A stretch of 54,734 bases of DNA from Fen-178 sp049516835 (GTDB lineage Bacteria; Acidobacteriota; Terriglobia; Bryobacterales; Bryobacteraceae), in assembly GCA_049516835.1 (NCBI GenBank), contig JBEKSR010000050.1, forward strand, positions 1-54,734, given 5' to 3'. Made by a program: the position numbers and the translations under genes. A model generated the notes under the pieces. The model saw nothing but the letters and a program-made list of their open reading frames with translations. It had not been told where the DNA came from and ran no database searches. This document shows positions 27,213 to 36,900 of the stretch, piece after piece. Within the stretch, counting starts at the first letter, position 1, and each line of letters opens with the position of its first letter.

Positions 27213-27243
27213 CGCGCTGTAAACTGGAAAGAGGAGCGGCGCA

Positions 27244-28185
27244 GTGCACTCGCACGTCCACAGCCATCGCGGAGCCACGGGGAACATCCTGGGGTGGTCT
27301 CTGGCCGCTACGTTTGCGTTCGTGGCCGTCGAGGTATTTGCGGGAATCCAGGCCCACTCGCTGGCCCTCGTTTCCGATGCCGGCCACAACTTCACGGACG
27401 CACTGGCGCTGCTGCTCGCCTGGTTCGGTTTCTACCTGCAAGCCAAGCCCGCAAACGAAATCAAGACCTACGGGTATCACCGCGCCGGCGTTCTGTCGGC
27501 ATTCGTAAATGCGCTGACGCTGCTGGCTCTCTCGGCGTGGATCTTCTACGAAAGCGCGCTTCGCTTGAGCCACCCGCGGGCCGTTCACGAAGGCGTCATG
27601 ATGGCGGTGGCGGCGCTGGGAGTGGTTTTGAACAGCGGCATCATGTGGGCCTTGCGTCCCGCCAGCCGCCATGACCTCAGCGTCCGCAGCGCCTTCGTCC
27701 ACATGCTGGGCGACGCGCTGGGTTCGCTCGGGATCGTCGCCGGCGCCATCGTCATCCGCTACACCGGGTGGGAGCGGGTGGACCCCGCACTCTCCATCCT
27801 GATCGGCATCCTGATCGTGTGGACCGCCTGGGACATCATCCGGGAGGCCCTGAATATTCTGCTCGAGGGGTTGCCGCGGGGCATCCACTTTCAGGACGCG
27901 ACTTCCGCCATGCGAGCGATCGAGGGCGTGCTCGACGTTCACGATCTGCACATCTGGAGCCTCGGTTCGAGCACGCACGCGCTGAGTTGCCACGTGCTGA
28001 TCGCGGACGTTCCGCCTTCGGCGAGCGACGCCATCCTGCAAGAGCTGAATGCCATGCTCGCCGAGCGTTTCCATATCTCCCACACCACCGTGCAGTTTGA
28101 GCACGCCAGTTGCGCCATCTCAGAGAACGGCTGCGCCATTCCCGCGCGGATGGAAAGCCCCGCAGGGCACCCGCGCCACCAGTGA
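27244..28185 (+). CDS. Cation diffusion facilitator (zinc/cadmium/cobalt exporter, CzcD-like)
   Basis: A 313-residue CDF protein with a GTG start and an AGAGGAG site. It has a short His-rich N-terminus (HSHVHSHRG), six membrane helices, and the paired metal-site motifs HNFTD (TM2, in DAGHNFTDAL) and HMLGD (TM5). The C-terminal cytoplasmic domain shows the DVHDLHIWSLGSSTHALSCHV pattern and a final CAISENGC with cysteines. It exchanges Zn2+ or similar ions for protons. It stands alone after sppA. Confidence 0.93.
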   Translation: MHSHVHSHRGATGNILGWSLAATFAFVAVEVFAGIQAHSLALVSDAGHNFTDALALLLAWFGFYLQAKPANEIKTYGYHRAGVLSAFVNALTLLALSAWIFYESALRLSHPRAVHEGVMMAVAALGVVLNSGIMWALRPASRHDLSVRSAFVHMLGDALGSLGIVAGAIVIRYTGWERVDPALSILIGILIVWTAWDIIREALNILLEGLPRGIHFQDATSAMRAIEGVLDVHDLHIWSLGSSTHALSCHVLIADVPPSASDAILQELNAMLAERFHISHTTVQFEHASCAISENGCAIPARMESPAGHPRHQ

Positions 28186-28287
28186 ATCCCGGACCCAGTT
28201 AACCAATGGAGTACTGGTGCGCCGGTCCAGCTTGTTGTATAGTCCAAAGCGCATGCCGGTTCTTGGCCGGGGCCACGAGCTTCCAAC

Positions 28288-29580
28288 ATGACGAAGACCG
28301 CGAGAAACCTAGTGACGCCGATCACCCGGCAGGATTCCTGGCCCGTGATTCCCGACCGCGTGGACGACCTGGGTATTCCACGCAGCCTGGTTACCGATCT
28401 GATTCTGCGGTACTTATGGCTGCATGGCGCGGGCACGCTGGCGGCTCTCAACACGGCCTTGAAGCTTTCCTTTCCCGTGCTGGAAACCCTGTTCCACCAT
28501 TTCCGGCAACAGCAACTGCTGGAAGTGAAGGGGATGCTGGGAAACGACTACTCGTTCACCCTGACCAGCGCGGGGCGGGCGCTGGCGATGGCGCGGAATG
28601 AAGTGTGCCAGTACGTAGGTCCGGCGCCGGTTTCCATTCAGCAATACCACCAGTTGGTGAAGACTCAGGCAGCCCGCGTGAAGCTGAGCCGCGAAAGCCT
28701 GCGGCGCGCGTTCGACGACCTGGTGCTGCCGGATGGGCTCCTGGACCAGCTTGGACCTGCGCTGCTCGGGCATCAATCGCTGTTTCTGTACGGCGGCACG
28801 GGCAACGGAAAGACCAGCATCGCGGAGCGGATTCTGCGGATCTATCACGACACCGTCGTGGTGCCGTACGCGGTGGAGGTGGACGGCCATATCATCACGC
28901 TGTTCGACCCCGTGGTTCACCGGCAGGCGCCGGGCGAAGACGAGATGCTGGATCCTCGCTGGGTGGTTTGTGAGCGGCCCTGCATCACGGTGGGCGGCGA
29001 GCTTTCGGCGTCCATGCTGGAACTGCACCTGGACGACTCCACCCGGGTTTTCATTTCGCCCTGCCAGATGAAGGCCAACAACGGCATTCTGATCATCGAC
29101 GACTTCGGGCGGCAGATGCTTTCGCCGCGCGAACTGCTGAACCGGTGGGTGGTTCCCCTGGACCGGCGGGTCGACTACCTGACGCTGGCCTCCGGCATGA
29201 AGTTCCAGGTGCCATTCGAGCTGCTGGTGGTGTTCTCAACCAACCTAAATCCGCACGACTTGGCCGATGAGGCGTTCCTGCGGCGCATCCAGACCAAAGT
29301 GCTGGTGGACAACATCAGCGCCGAGGTGTTCGACCAGATCTTCCAGCGGGTGGTCGAGATCCATCAGGCTCCCTGTGAACCGGGCTGCGCGGCGTACCTT
29401 CGCGAGCGCTGCCTGGCGGCAGGCTCGAAGCACCTGCGGGCCTGCTATCCGCTGGATATCTACCGGCTGGTAAAGGCGATCGGCGAATATGAAGGCCGGC
29501 CGGTGTGGTTGACGCGCGCCAACATCGACCGCGCGGTGGGGCTGTACTTCGCCAAGAGGGCGGCCGCCGACAGCGATTAA
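28288..29580 (+). CDS. AAA+ ATPase with N-terminal winged-helix-like region
   Basis: A 430-residue protein. Residues 30-110 look like a winged-helix (DLILRYLWLHGAGTLAALNTAL, then SFTLTSAGRALA), about 140-390 form an AAA+ module with Walker A GGTGNGKTS (Lys175), Walker B ILIIDDFGRQM, and sensor segment VVFSTNLNPHDLADEAFLRRI. The end is a helical domain. It resembles the uncharacterised group annotated as 'ATPase with chaperone activity' in acidobacteria and delta-proteobacteria. It has no operon partner here. A role in secretion, pilus or protein remodelling is only a guess. Confidence 0.8.
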   Translation: MTKTARNLVTPITRQDSWPVIPDRVDDLGIPRSLVTDLILRYLWLHGAGTLAALNTALKLSFPVLETLFHHFRQQQLLEVKGMLGNDYSFTLTSAGRALAMARNEVCQYVGPAPVSIQQYHQLVKTQAARVKLSRESLRRAFDDLVLPDGLLDQLGPALLGHQSLFLYGGTGNGKTSIAERILRIYHDTVVVPYAVEVDGHIITLFDPVVHRQAPGEDEMLDPRWVVCERPCITVGGELSASMLELHLDDSTRVFISPCQMKANNGILIIDDFGRQMLSPRELLNRWVVPLDRRVDYLTLASGMKFQVPFELLVVFSTNLNPHDLADEAFLRRIQTKVLVDNISAEVFDQIFQRVVEIHQAPCEPGCAAYLRERCLAAGSKHLRACYPLDIYRLVKAIGEYEGRPVWLTRANIDRAVGLYFAKRAAADSD

Positions 29581-29598
29581 CCAAAGTCAATCCGGCCG

Positions 29599-31653
29599 CT
29601 ACTGCAGAATACCGAACATATTGGAGAAGTCGTCGGTCCAGGCGCGGAATGGCCGCGCCTGACGCAGCACTTCGCCGGCATCCCGAAGGCCGGGATGAGC
29701 GGCTGCCGTGGCGCCATCCATGATCAGGGTCCAGGAGCACGCGAAGCACAGGAAGTCGTTGTCATCGGGGGTGTAGTTGTATACCAGAGCGACCTTGCCA
29801 AAAGCGGCGGCCGCCCGTTCCATAACCGGCCGCAGATCCAGATACGTGTTGGTGATGTTGACTGCGAGGATGCCGCCGGGCTTCAAATGGCGAAAATACG
29901 TGCGGAAGGCCTCGCGCGTGATGAGGTGGACCGGCACGGAATCGCCGGAGAAAGCGTCCATTACCAGAAGATCGAACTGCTGGCTGGGCTCCGACTCCAG
30001 GACCAGGCGGCCGTCTCCCAGCGCGACTTCGACTCGCGCGGGCGTGTCGCGAAGGTACGTGAATTCCCTCCGCGCAATGTCGAGCACCAGAGGATTGATT
30101 TCGTAGATCCGCAAGGTATCCCCCGGCCGCCCGTAGGCGGCCAGTGTGCCGCAGCCCAAACCCAGGATTCCGATACGCCGCGGCGGGCCTTCCTGCGCCT
30201 GCATGGCCTGGCCGATGCCGGATTGCGGGCAGAAGTAGGTGACCGGCCGGCGCCGGTATGGCGCGCGCAGGAATTGCTCGCCGTGGTTGACGGTCCCGTG
30301 GATGAGCCGCCGGCAGGCATCTTCATCCATCTGGGGATTGCCTTCATCCTCGACGCGGAGCAGGCCGTAGAAGTTGCGCGCCACCACCCGGTATCCGTCC
30401 ACCATCTCCCACATCACCACTCCCAGACACGCCAGGTAGCCGCACAGCACTACGGCCAGCGCGGCGGCGCCCCATCGCGGCCGGGCCCAAAGGGCGCCCC
30501 CGGCGAGGCGCCACAGTCTCTTCGGTAACACACGATTGACCGTGTTGCTGTTCGTAATCCACGGCCCCTGCGCCGGAGGCGCCCAGCCGCCCTGCCAAGG
30601 GCCCCGCGCTAACACCAGGAAGGCGACGGCCGCGCACAACCCGAGTCCGATCGGGAATTCGTAGTACGCGCGAAAGAGGTTCGGCGCCACCAGCCCGACG
30701 AACAAGCCGCCTACGGCGCCGCCGAGCGAAACCGTGACATAGAAGCCCGTCAGATAGCGCGGGTGCGGTTTGAGGCGGGCCAGCTCGCCATGACACACCA
30801 TGCAGCACGCGAACAACCCCGCGGCGAAGGAAACGATGATCCATCGAATCGGCATATGCGTGAGGAGTCTGAGCCAGGGGGGATCGAAGTCGGTGCGGTA
30901 CGGCCAAAGCCGGTATGCCATGAAGCCCAAAGCCGCCGCCAGCAGCGGCAGAAAGACGGCGCGCCGGTAGAACCTGGGAGACTCGAAACAGACGATGAAG
31001 CTCAACAGGTAGACGCTGAGCGGCAGGATCCACAGAAACGGAATGGCGGCGACATCCTGGGTGAGATGATTGGTGACGGCCAGCAGCAGAACCGAAGCGC
31101 TGGCGCAGAGCGCCGCGAACGAGACGTATGCGGCGGACCACACCAACCCCTGCATGCGCGCCGGCAGGTTCGGCTCCACTACGAACGGATAGCTCAGCAG
31201 CGCCAGCATGGAGGCGAAGTTCGACAGGGCAAACAGGCGATACGGCATCCCCTCGCGGTGGGTCCGCGCGTACCACGCCTGCAATAACGGGCTGGTGGAG
31301 GAGAGCAGGAAGTAAGGCAGCCCTACGGTGAGGGAGAGCAGCGCCAGGATGGTAAGAGAAGGATGCGCCACACCCGCGCTCTTCCAACCCGGATTGGGCA
31401 GCATGGGCAGCGCGGCCAAGCTCACCGCCAGGGCGGCGATGTGAGCGGCGGCTTGCTGGCGCGGCGCCAGTTTTTCGTGCAGCCAGTGAGCATAAAGGTA
31501 GCCGAGCAGAAGCACCACCTGAAAGAACAGCATGCAGGTGCTCCACACCGCCGAAGAGCCGCCAAACCACGGCAGGATCATCTTGGCGATGATCGGCTGC
31601 ACTTGAAAAAGAAGGAAGGCGGAAAGAAAAATGGTCAGGGAGTACAGTAACAT
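29599..31653 (-). CDS. Membrane-bound spermidine synthase-like protein
   Basis: A 684-residue fusion of a polytopic membrane part and a Rossmann methyltransferase-type domain. The first ~400 residues hold about ten hydrophobic helices, starting FLSAFLLFQVQPIIAKMILP, the signature of this class. The C-terminal domain has the SAM/dcSAM-fold motifs IGILGLGCGTLAAYG, IYEINPLVLDIAR and LLVMDAFSGDSVPVHL. Such proteins are often labelled spermidine synthase or fused MFS/spermidine synthase, but the substrate is unproven. The D-A-F motif supports an aminopropyl- or methyl-transferase relative. Convergent with the AAA+ gene. Confidence 0.85.
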   Translation of the reverse strand: MLLYSLTIFLSAFLLFQVQPIIAKMILPWFGGSSAVWSTCMLFFQVVLLLGYLYAHWLHEKLAPRQQAAAHIAALAVSLAALPMLPNPGWKSAGVAHPSLTILALLSLTVGLPYFLLSSTSPLLQAWYARTHREGMPYRLFALSNFASMLALLSYPFVVEPNLPARMQGLVWSAAYVSFAALCASASVLLLAVTNHLTQDVAAIPFLWILPLSVYLLSFIVCFESPRFYRRAVFLPLLAAALGFMAYRLWPYRTDFDPPWLRLLTHMPIRWIIVSFAAGLFACCMVCHGELARLKPHPRYLTGFYVTVSLGGAVGGLFVGLVAPNLFRAYYEFPIGLGLCAAVAFLVLARGPWQGGWAPPAQGPWITNSNTVNRVLPKRLWRLAGGALWARPRWGAAALAVVLCGYLACLGVVMWEMVDGYRVVARNFYGLLRVEDEGNPQMDEDACRRLIHGTVNHGEQFLRAPYRRRPVTYFCPQSGIGQAMQAQEGPPRRIGILGLGCGTLAAYGRPGDTLRIYEINPLVLDIARREFTYLRDTPARVEVALGDGRLVLESEPSQQFDLLVMDAFSGDSVPVHLITREAFRTYFRHLKPGGILAVNITNTYLDLRPVMERAAAAFGKVALVYNYTPDDNDFLCFACSWTLIMDGATAAAHPGLRDAGEVLRQARPFRAWTDDFSNMFGILQ

Positions 31654-31751
31654 CCGGTCCGCTCAACATTGAAGGCTAACACAGCGTGTGAAATGGAAAG
31701 CGTGATATAGTCGGTGCCGGACCAGTCGGCGGTCAGCGGGAGGATTCGAGA

Positions 31752-33233
31752 ATGGAAATCGGAAGTGTGGCTCGGATGATGGCGGCGGCGATCATGCTAT
31801 CGCCGGCGATGATCGCCCAGCCGGGAATCTTCGAAGGGCACGGGGATGTCGGCGCCGTGCTTCGTCCGGGGTCGGTGGAATACGACTCGGCCCAGCAGAC
31901 CTATCGCGTTACAGCCAGCGGGGAGAACATTTGGGGGACGGCGGACGCGTTTCAGTTCGTTTGGAAGAAGGTGTCGGGCGATGTGTCGGTGACGGCGGAG
32001 GTCGCGTTTACGGCGGCGGCCGGAGATCCGCACAAGAAGGCGGTGTTGATGGTGCGGCAGAGCCTGGACGCGGACGCGGCGTACGCCGATGCGGCGGTGC
32101 ACGCCAGCGGGCTCGCGTCGCTGCAATCGCGCGAAGAGAAGGGCGCGGCCACACACGAGGTGCAAGCCAACTTGCCGGCGCCGAAGCGGGTGAGGATCAC
32201 CAAGGCGGGAGCGTATTTTTATATGTCCGTGGCCGCCGAAGGCGAGGAGCTGCACCTGGCGGGCGGATCGATGAAGGTGGCGCTGAAGGATCCATTTTAC
32301 GTGGGGATCGGGGTGAGCGCTCACAACAAGGACGCCACGGAGACGGCCGTCTTCCGCGGCGTGGAAATGACGCCGGCGCCGGCGCCCTCGGGGCAGCCGA
32401 AGCTGTACAGCACGTTGGAAACCATCACGGTGGCCTCGACGGACCGGCGGGTGGTCTACGTAGCGCCGGGGCGGTTCGAAGCGCCCAACTGGACCAGGGA
32501 CAACATGCTGCTGTTCAACGGGGACGGGCGCTTGCATCGCATACCGGTGGACGGCGGGAAGCCGGAGACCATCGACACGGGGTTCGCCACGCGGCTGAAC
32601 AACGATCACGCCATCTCGCCGGACGGGACGATGATCGCAATCAGCGATCAATCGCAGGTCGAGCGCCGGTCGCTGATTTATGTGGCGCCCATCGGCGGCG
32701 GGACTCCGCGAAGGGTGACGGAGAAATCGCCCTCGTACTTGCATGGGTGGTCGCCGGACGGGAAGACGCTGGCATTCTGCGGAGAGCGCAACGGCAACTT
32801 CGACGTCTACACGATTCCAGCGGCGGGCGGAGAAGAGACTCGGCTGACGACGGCGGAAGGGCTGGACGACGGGCCGGAGTATTCGCCGGATGGGAAGTAT
32901 ATCTACTTCAACTCGGTTCGCAGCGGGCTGATGCAGATCTGGCGGATGAAGCCGGACGGGAGCGGGCAGGAGCAGGTGACTCCCGACGATGGGTACAACA
33001 ACTGGTTCGCGCACCTCTCGCCGGACGGGCAGCGGATGGTGTTCCTCACCTATGAGAAAGGCGTCAGCGGGCATCCCGGAAACCAGGATGTGATGCTGCG
33101 GATCATGACGCTGGCGGACCGCCGAATCAGCGTGCTGGCGAAGCTGTTCGGCGGCCAGGGGACCATCAACGTGCCCTCCTGGTCGCCCGATGGGCGCAGG
33201 CTGGCGTTCGTCAGCTACCAACTGGTGCCGTGA
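31752..33233 (+). CDS. Secreted TolB-like beta-propeller protein
   Basis: A 493-residue protein with a short signal-like N-terminus (MMAAAIMLSPAMIAQPG). Residues about 25-205 form a beta-sandwich of the DUF1349/LamG type (FQFVWKKVSGDVSVTAEV). From about 225 come WD40-like PD40 repeats with the typical S-P-D-G turns (HAISPDGTMIA, HGWSPDGKTLAF, PEYSPDGKYIYF, AHLSPDGQRMVF, PSWSPDGRRLAF). It is probably periplasmic or extracellular and may bind carbohydrate or protein. No Pal or Tol genes are adjacent, so it is not TolB itself. Confidence 0.82.
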   Translation: MEIGSVARMMAAAIMLSPAMIAQPGIFEGHGDVGAVLRPGSVEYDSAQQTYRVTASGENIWGTADAFQFVWKKVSGDVSVTAEVAFTAAAGDPHKKAVLMVRQSLDADAAYADAAVHASGLASLQSREEKGAATHEVQANLPAPKRVRITKAGAYFYMSVAAEGEELHLAGGSMKVALKDPFYVGIGVSAHNKDATETAVFRGVEMTPAPAPSGQPKLYSTLETITVASTDRRVVYVAPGRFEAPNWTRDNMLLFNGDGRLHRIPVDGGKPETIDTGFATRLNNDHAISPDGTMIAISDQSQVERRSLIYVAPIGGGTPRRVTEKSPSYLHGWSPDGKTLAFCGERNGNFDVYTIPAAGGEETRLTTAEGLDDGPEYSPDGKYIYFNSVRSGLMQIWRMKPDGSGQEQVTPDDGYNNWFAHLSPDGQRMVFLTYEKGVSGHPGNQDVMLRIMTLADRRISVLAKLFGGQGTINVPSWSPDGRRLAFVSYQLVP

Positions 33234-33240
33234 GGCCGGG

Positions 33241-33690
33241 CTATTTCTTCGCGGGTGTAATGTCGGTCACCGGCAGGTCCCAGTGGCCCAGCAGAATCTC
33301 GAATCGCCGTTGTTCCTCGCGTTGGTAAGTCTGCTGGTCGGGCCAAAGCTGCTTGATGAAACGCTCTTCGTCGGGATTAGCGGTGGTCGCCAACGTCGAG
33401 TTCTTGAACCGAATCGTGACGCGAAAATCCCAGCGCGCATCCTCGGTCATGTGGTTGGCCGGCTCCTCGATTTTCACCGAGAGGATGCGGCCACTCTCGG
33501 CCTCCTTCTGGAGCAATGGGTAGTGGTTCTTCAGGAACAGTTGCAGGAATTCCTGCTGATGCCCCCATTGCACCTTGTAGTAATACTCCATCACGTAAGG
33601 CTGGTCGGGCGCCCCCTGCGGCGGCGCACCCTGGGCGAGCAGCGGCTGCGCCACAACCGAAAGCAACAGCGTAAACAGTACGTTTCTCAT
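33241..33690 (-). CDS. Small secreted protein of unknown function
   Basis: A 149-residue protein with a clear signal peptide (VLFTLLLSVVAQPLLAQG, cleavage near LAQ-GAP) and a GGAGG ribosome-binding site. The mature part (VMEYYYKVQWGHQQEFLQLF, then VTIRFKN) suggests a ferredoxin-like dimeric alpha-beta barrel fold, but no named family was recognised. It converges on the TolB-like gene with 7 bp between stops. Confidence 0.72.
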   Translation of the reverse strand: MRNVLFTLLLSVVAQPLLAQGAPPQGAPDQPYVMEYYYKVQWGHQQEFLQLFLKNHYPLLQKEAESGRILSVKIEEPANHMTEDARWDFRVTIRFKNSTLATTANPDEERFIKQLWPDQQTYQREEQRRFEILLGHWDLPVTDITPAKK

Positions 33691-33751
33691 GGGTCCTCCA
33701 CCTACTGGGTGACTTGGATTCTAGCAGGCCGCCGGGACACGCCGCAATCGC

Positions 33752-34015
33752 CTAATCCCAGTCTTCCGGCAACTCGAACTCGCCGCGCATGGCCCCGAAC
33801 GGAGACTGCGTGGTGGCCGCGCGGGCTGCATGCTCTTCCTGGTCGAGGAGCGCGAACACGGACTTGCCAGCCTCGCCAATCTCCTCGTCGGCGATCGGGC
33901 CGGAGTCGAATGGCAATTCACGGGCCCGCCGCATGATTTCCACGACGAATGTCTGCTTGTCGCCGGACGGCAGCGCGTCGAAGGCATCCAGGAGCTGGAG
34001 GGTCTGCTCGCTCAT
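33752..34015 (-). CDS. Orphan addiction-module antitoxin-like protein
   Basis: An 87-residue protein resembling antitoxins with the pattern L-x-x-F-D-A-L-P-x-x-x-K and PIADEEIGEAGKSVFALLDQEE, ending in FELPEDWD, an acidic tail similar to toxin-binding tails of Phd/YefM-like antitoxins. The start at 34015 (MSEQTLQLL) fits the family better than the longer frame to 34117. No toxin gene lies downstream, where only 60 bp separate it from the next stop, nor upstream, where comM diverges. It looks like an orphan. Confidence 0.6.
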   Translation of the reverse strand: MSEQTLQLLDAFDALPSGDKQTFVVEIMRRARELPFDSGPIADEEIGEAGKSVFALLDQEEHAARAATTQSPFGAMRGEFELPEDWD

Positions 34016-34103
34016 ACTTTCAAAGTAGTCTCTTCCCAGTGTCCCAGCAAGTCCGGCGTTCCCAGACCGCGCCATGACATATACTGGCTCTAGGCCAGCG
34101 AGG

Positions 34104-35624
34104 ATGGCTCTTTTCAAAACCCGCAGCGCCGCCGTTTACGGCATCGACGCTCATCCGATCGATGTCGAAGTCGACATGTTCTCGTCCGGCTCGGCGCGCG
34201 ATTCCGTGATGGTCGGCATGCCCGATACCGCGGTCCGGGAAAGCCGCGAGCGCATCAAGAGCGCCCTCATCAATTCCGGTTTCGGCTATCCCAATAAACA
34301 GATCACGATCAACCTTGCGCCGGCCAATGTCCGCAAGGAAGGCGCTGGTTTCGACCTGCCGGTGGCGCTCGGCATCCTGGGCGCGATGGGCGTGGTTCGG
34401 GGACTCGACCACCACATCCTGGTGGGCGAACTTTCGCTCGACGGCACCATCCGTCCGGTGCGCGGGGCCCTTTCGATCGCGGTCTGCGCGCGCGAGGAAG
34501 GCATCCCCAACCTGATTCTGCCCGCCGAGAATGCCGCCGAAGCAGCCGTCGTCGAGGGCGTCGCCGTGTACGGGATGCGCCATCTCGCCGAAGTCGTCGC
34601 CCTGCTCACGCACCCCGAGGAATTCACGCCCGCCACGCCGAACGGTGGCAGCCACGAAGCGGAGCCTGCCGCCGCGCCGGATTTCCGCGACGTTCGCGGC
34701 CAGACCATGGCCAAGCGAGCGCTCGAAGTGGCCGCCGCGGGTTCGCACAACGTGTTGCTGATCGGACCGCCGGGCTCCGGCAAGACCATGCTGGCCAGGC
34801 GGCTGGCCGGCATCCTGCCGCCGCTCACCTTCCCGGAGGCCATCGAGACCACCAAGGTCCACAGCGTCGCGGGCCAGTTGGGCAGCAACACCGGACTGTT
34901 GCGCGAACGGCCCTTTCGCGCTCCGCATCACACCATTTCCGATGCCGGCCTGATTGGCGGGGGCGCAGGCATGGCGCGGCCCGGCGAAGTCAGCCTGGCC
35001 CACAATGGAGTGTTGTTCCTGGACGAGTTCCCGGAGTTCCCCAGGGACGTGCTGGAAATGCTCCGCCAGCCGCTCGAAGACGGCTCCGTGACCATTGCGC
35101 GCTCCAGCATGACCCTGCGCTTCCCATCCCGTTTCATGCTGGTTTCGGCGATGAACCCCTGCCGCTGCGGCTTTTGGGGAGACGCTACCAGAGAATGCCG
35201 TTGCACGCCCGGACAAATCCAGCAGTACCTCGGCAAGATCAGCGGTCCGCTGCTGGACCGGATCGACATTCACGTCGAAGTTCCCGCGGTGCCCTACCAG
35301 GAACTGCGCGGCGACTCATCGGGCGAATGCTCGGCCGAGATTCGCGCTCGCGTGGAGAGGGCCCGGCGGGTGCAACAGGCGCGCGGCTACTATAATTCCC
35401 GCATTCCCGCGCGCCTGATCCGCAGACTTTGCGCCCTCGACGATGCCGGCGAGCGCACTCTGGAAATGGCTGTCCGCCGCATGGGCCTTTCCGCGCGCGC
35501 GCACGACCGCATACTCAAGGTGGCGCGTACCATCGCCGATTTGGGCGGATTGGAAGGCGTCTTGGCCAAGCACGTTGCCGAAGCGGTGCAGTATCGCAGC
35601 CTGGATCGCAATTACTGGAGTTGA
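34104..35624 (+). CDS. comM: YifB/ComM family Mg-chelatase-like AAA+ ATPase
   Basis: A 506-residue protein of full ComM length: an N-terminal ChlI/Lon-like domain (VYGIDAHPIDVEVD, VGMPDTAVRESRERIKSAL, KEGAGFDLPVALGIL), an AAA+ domain with Walker A GPPGSGKTMLARRLAG, HTISDAGLIGGG and FLDEFPEF, a zinc-ribbon-like CRCGFWGD/CRC segment, and the C-terminal Mg_chelatase_C helices. ComM is a hexameric helicase for branch migration during natural transformation. The start at 34104 was chosen over 34074 on family length. Confidence 0.93.
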   Translation: MALFKTRSAAVYGIDAHPIDVEVDMFSSGSARDSVMVGMPDTAVRESRERIKSALINSGFGYPNKQITINLAPANVRKEGAGFDLPVALGILGAMGVVRGLDHHILVGELSLDGTIRPVRGALSIAVCAREEGIPNLILPAENAAEAAVVEGVAVYGMRHLAEVVALLTHPEEFTPATPNGGSHEAEPAAAPDFRDVRGQTMAKRALEVAAAGSHNVLLIGPPGSGKTMLARRLAGILPPLTFPEAIETTKVHSVAGQLGSNTGLLRERPFRAPHHTISDAGLIGGGAGMARPGEVSLAHNGVLFLDEFPEFPRDVLEMLRQPLEDGSVTIARSSMTLRFPSRFMLVSAMNPCRCGFWGDATRECRCTPGQIQQYLGKISGPLLDRIDIHVEVPAVPYQELRGDSSGECSAEIRARVERARRVQQARGYYNSRIPARLIRRLCALDDAGERTLEMAVRRMGLSARAHDRILKVARTIADLGGLEGVLAKHVAEAVQYRSLDRNYWS

Positions 35625-35629
35625 ACGCC

Positions 35630-36877
35630 GTGAACCGGATCTTAGATCGACGACGGTTTTTGAAGGCCTGCACCGGTGTGGCTGGCGCTTCGGTTCTGGC
35701 GCGTTATCGCGCCATTGCGGCCCCCGAGACGGGGCGCACTAAGATCCGCGATATCAAGGTCATGGTTCTGCAGGGCGAGCGGACCTACACCCTGATCAAG
35801 GTGGAGACCGACGCCGGGGTTTACGGAATTGGGGAGGGCTACGGCTCCCCAGGCGTGGGAATCAAGGAGGGCGTGCTCGAATTGCGTCCTTACTTCATCG
35901 GAAAGGATCCGCTCGATATCGAGGCCTTATACACCGGCCCGGCGAATCGCACCGACGGCTCCGCCCATATGTTGCTGCGGGCCATGAGCGGAATTGAGGC
36001 TGCTCTGTGGGACGTTGCCGGCAAGCTCCTCAATCTGCCCGCAGCCACGCTGCTGGGCGGCAGGTTCCGCAACCGCGTGCGCATGTACCACGATGAAGGT
36101 CCGCGCAACATGCTGGACGCCGCCAGTTGCCAGGACTGGGCGGCCAGAATGAAGGCCGCTCCGGCCGGCTGGACCGCGTTCAAGTTCGGCTTCCCGCACT
36201 CGCAGCCTGCCACCGACAAAGCGCGCGACCTGTCGAACCGCCTGCTCACCTCCAAGGAGCTGCGGGACATCCGGCAGGGGTTCGAGAACTGCCGCGAAGC
36301 CATCGGCTGGGATTACGACATCATGGTGCACTGCCATTGGGAGTACGATTTGCGCACCGCCATCCAACTGGCCGAGGCTGTCGAATCCATTAAGCCGTTA
36401 TGGCTGGAAGATCCCATGCCGCCGGAATTCTCCAGCGCTTGGGTGCGCCTGGCGAGCGCTTCGCGAGTGCCCATTCTCACGGGCGAGAATCTGGCGCGCC
36501 GCCAGGGATTCGCGGATTTCATCGTCAACCGGGGCCTGGATATCGCGCAGCTCGACGTTCGAAACACGGGCGGTTTGCTCGAATCCAAGAAGATCGCCGA
36601 TCTCGCCGAGACCTTCGCCATACCCATGTGCTCGCATAACACCGGCAGCATTGTTTCGAATTATGCGGCCGTCCAGTGGGCCTGCGCGGTTCGCGATTTT
36701 CTGGCCGCTGAAACGGTCATCGGCAATGGCGGGTGGATGGATGACGTGATTTTGCACGATGGACCGATCGTGAAAGATGGATACATCGCGCTGCCGGACA
36801 AAGCGGGCTGCGGCATCGAGCTGAATCCGGACGTGGTGAAGGCTCACCTTGCTTCCGGCGAAAAATATTGGAGCTAA
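35630..36877 (+). CDS. Enolase-superfamily dehydratase-like protein with Tat signal
   Basis: A 415-residue protein probably starting with GTG at 35630, 5 bp after comM. The N-terminus DRRRFLKACTGVAGASVLA is a Tat signal. The mature part is a mandelate racemase/muconate lactonising enzyme: a capping domain (IRDIKVMVLQ, GIGEGYGSPG), base region TAFKFGF, metal ligands in DYDIMVHCHWEYD, LEDPMPPE and TGENLARR, and a C-terminal CSHNTGS with a catalytic-type histidine. It most resembles sugar-acid (galactonate, rhamnonate, mannonate) dehydratases. The downstream aldolase supports sugar-acid breakdown. Export by Tat is unusual for such an enzyme. Confidence 0.87.
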   Translation: MNRILDRRRFLKACTGVAGASVLARYRAIAAPETGRTKIRDIKVMVLQGERTYTLIKVETDAGVYGIGEGYGSPGVGIKEGVLELRPYFIGKDPLDIEALYTGPANRTDGSAHMLLRAMSGIEAALWDVAGKLLNLPAATLLGGRFRNRVRMYHDEGPRNMLDAASCQDWAARMKAAPAGWTAFKFGFPHSQPATDKARDLSNRLLTSKELRDIRQGFENCREAIGWDYDIMVHCHWEYDLRTAIQLAEAVESIKPLWLEDPMPPEFSSAWVRLASASRVPILTGENLARRQGFADFIVNRGLDIAQLDVRNTGGLLESKKIADLAETFAIPMCSHNTGSIVSNYAAVQWACAVRDFLAAETVIGNGGWMDDVILHDGPIVKDGYIALPDKAGCGIELNPDVVKAHLASGEKYWS

Positions 36878-36900
36878 GTGGCCACGGGAGGGAAAACCAA

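Noticed and set aside
25719..27395. 558-codon open frame on the minus strand across sppA
   Set aside because: Shadow of sppA; His/Leu/Gln-rich composition and no motif or ribosome-binding site.
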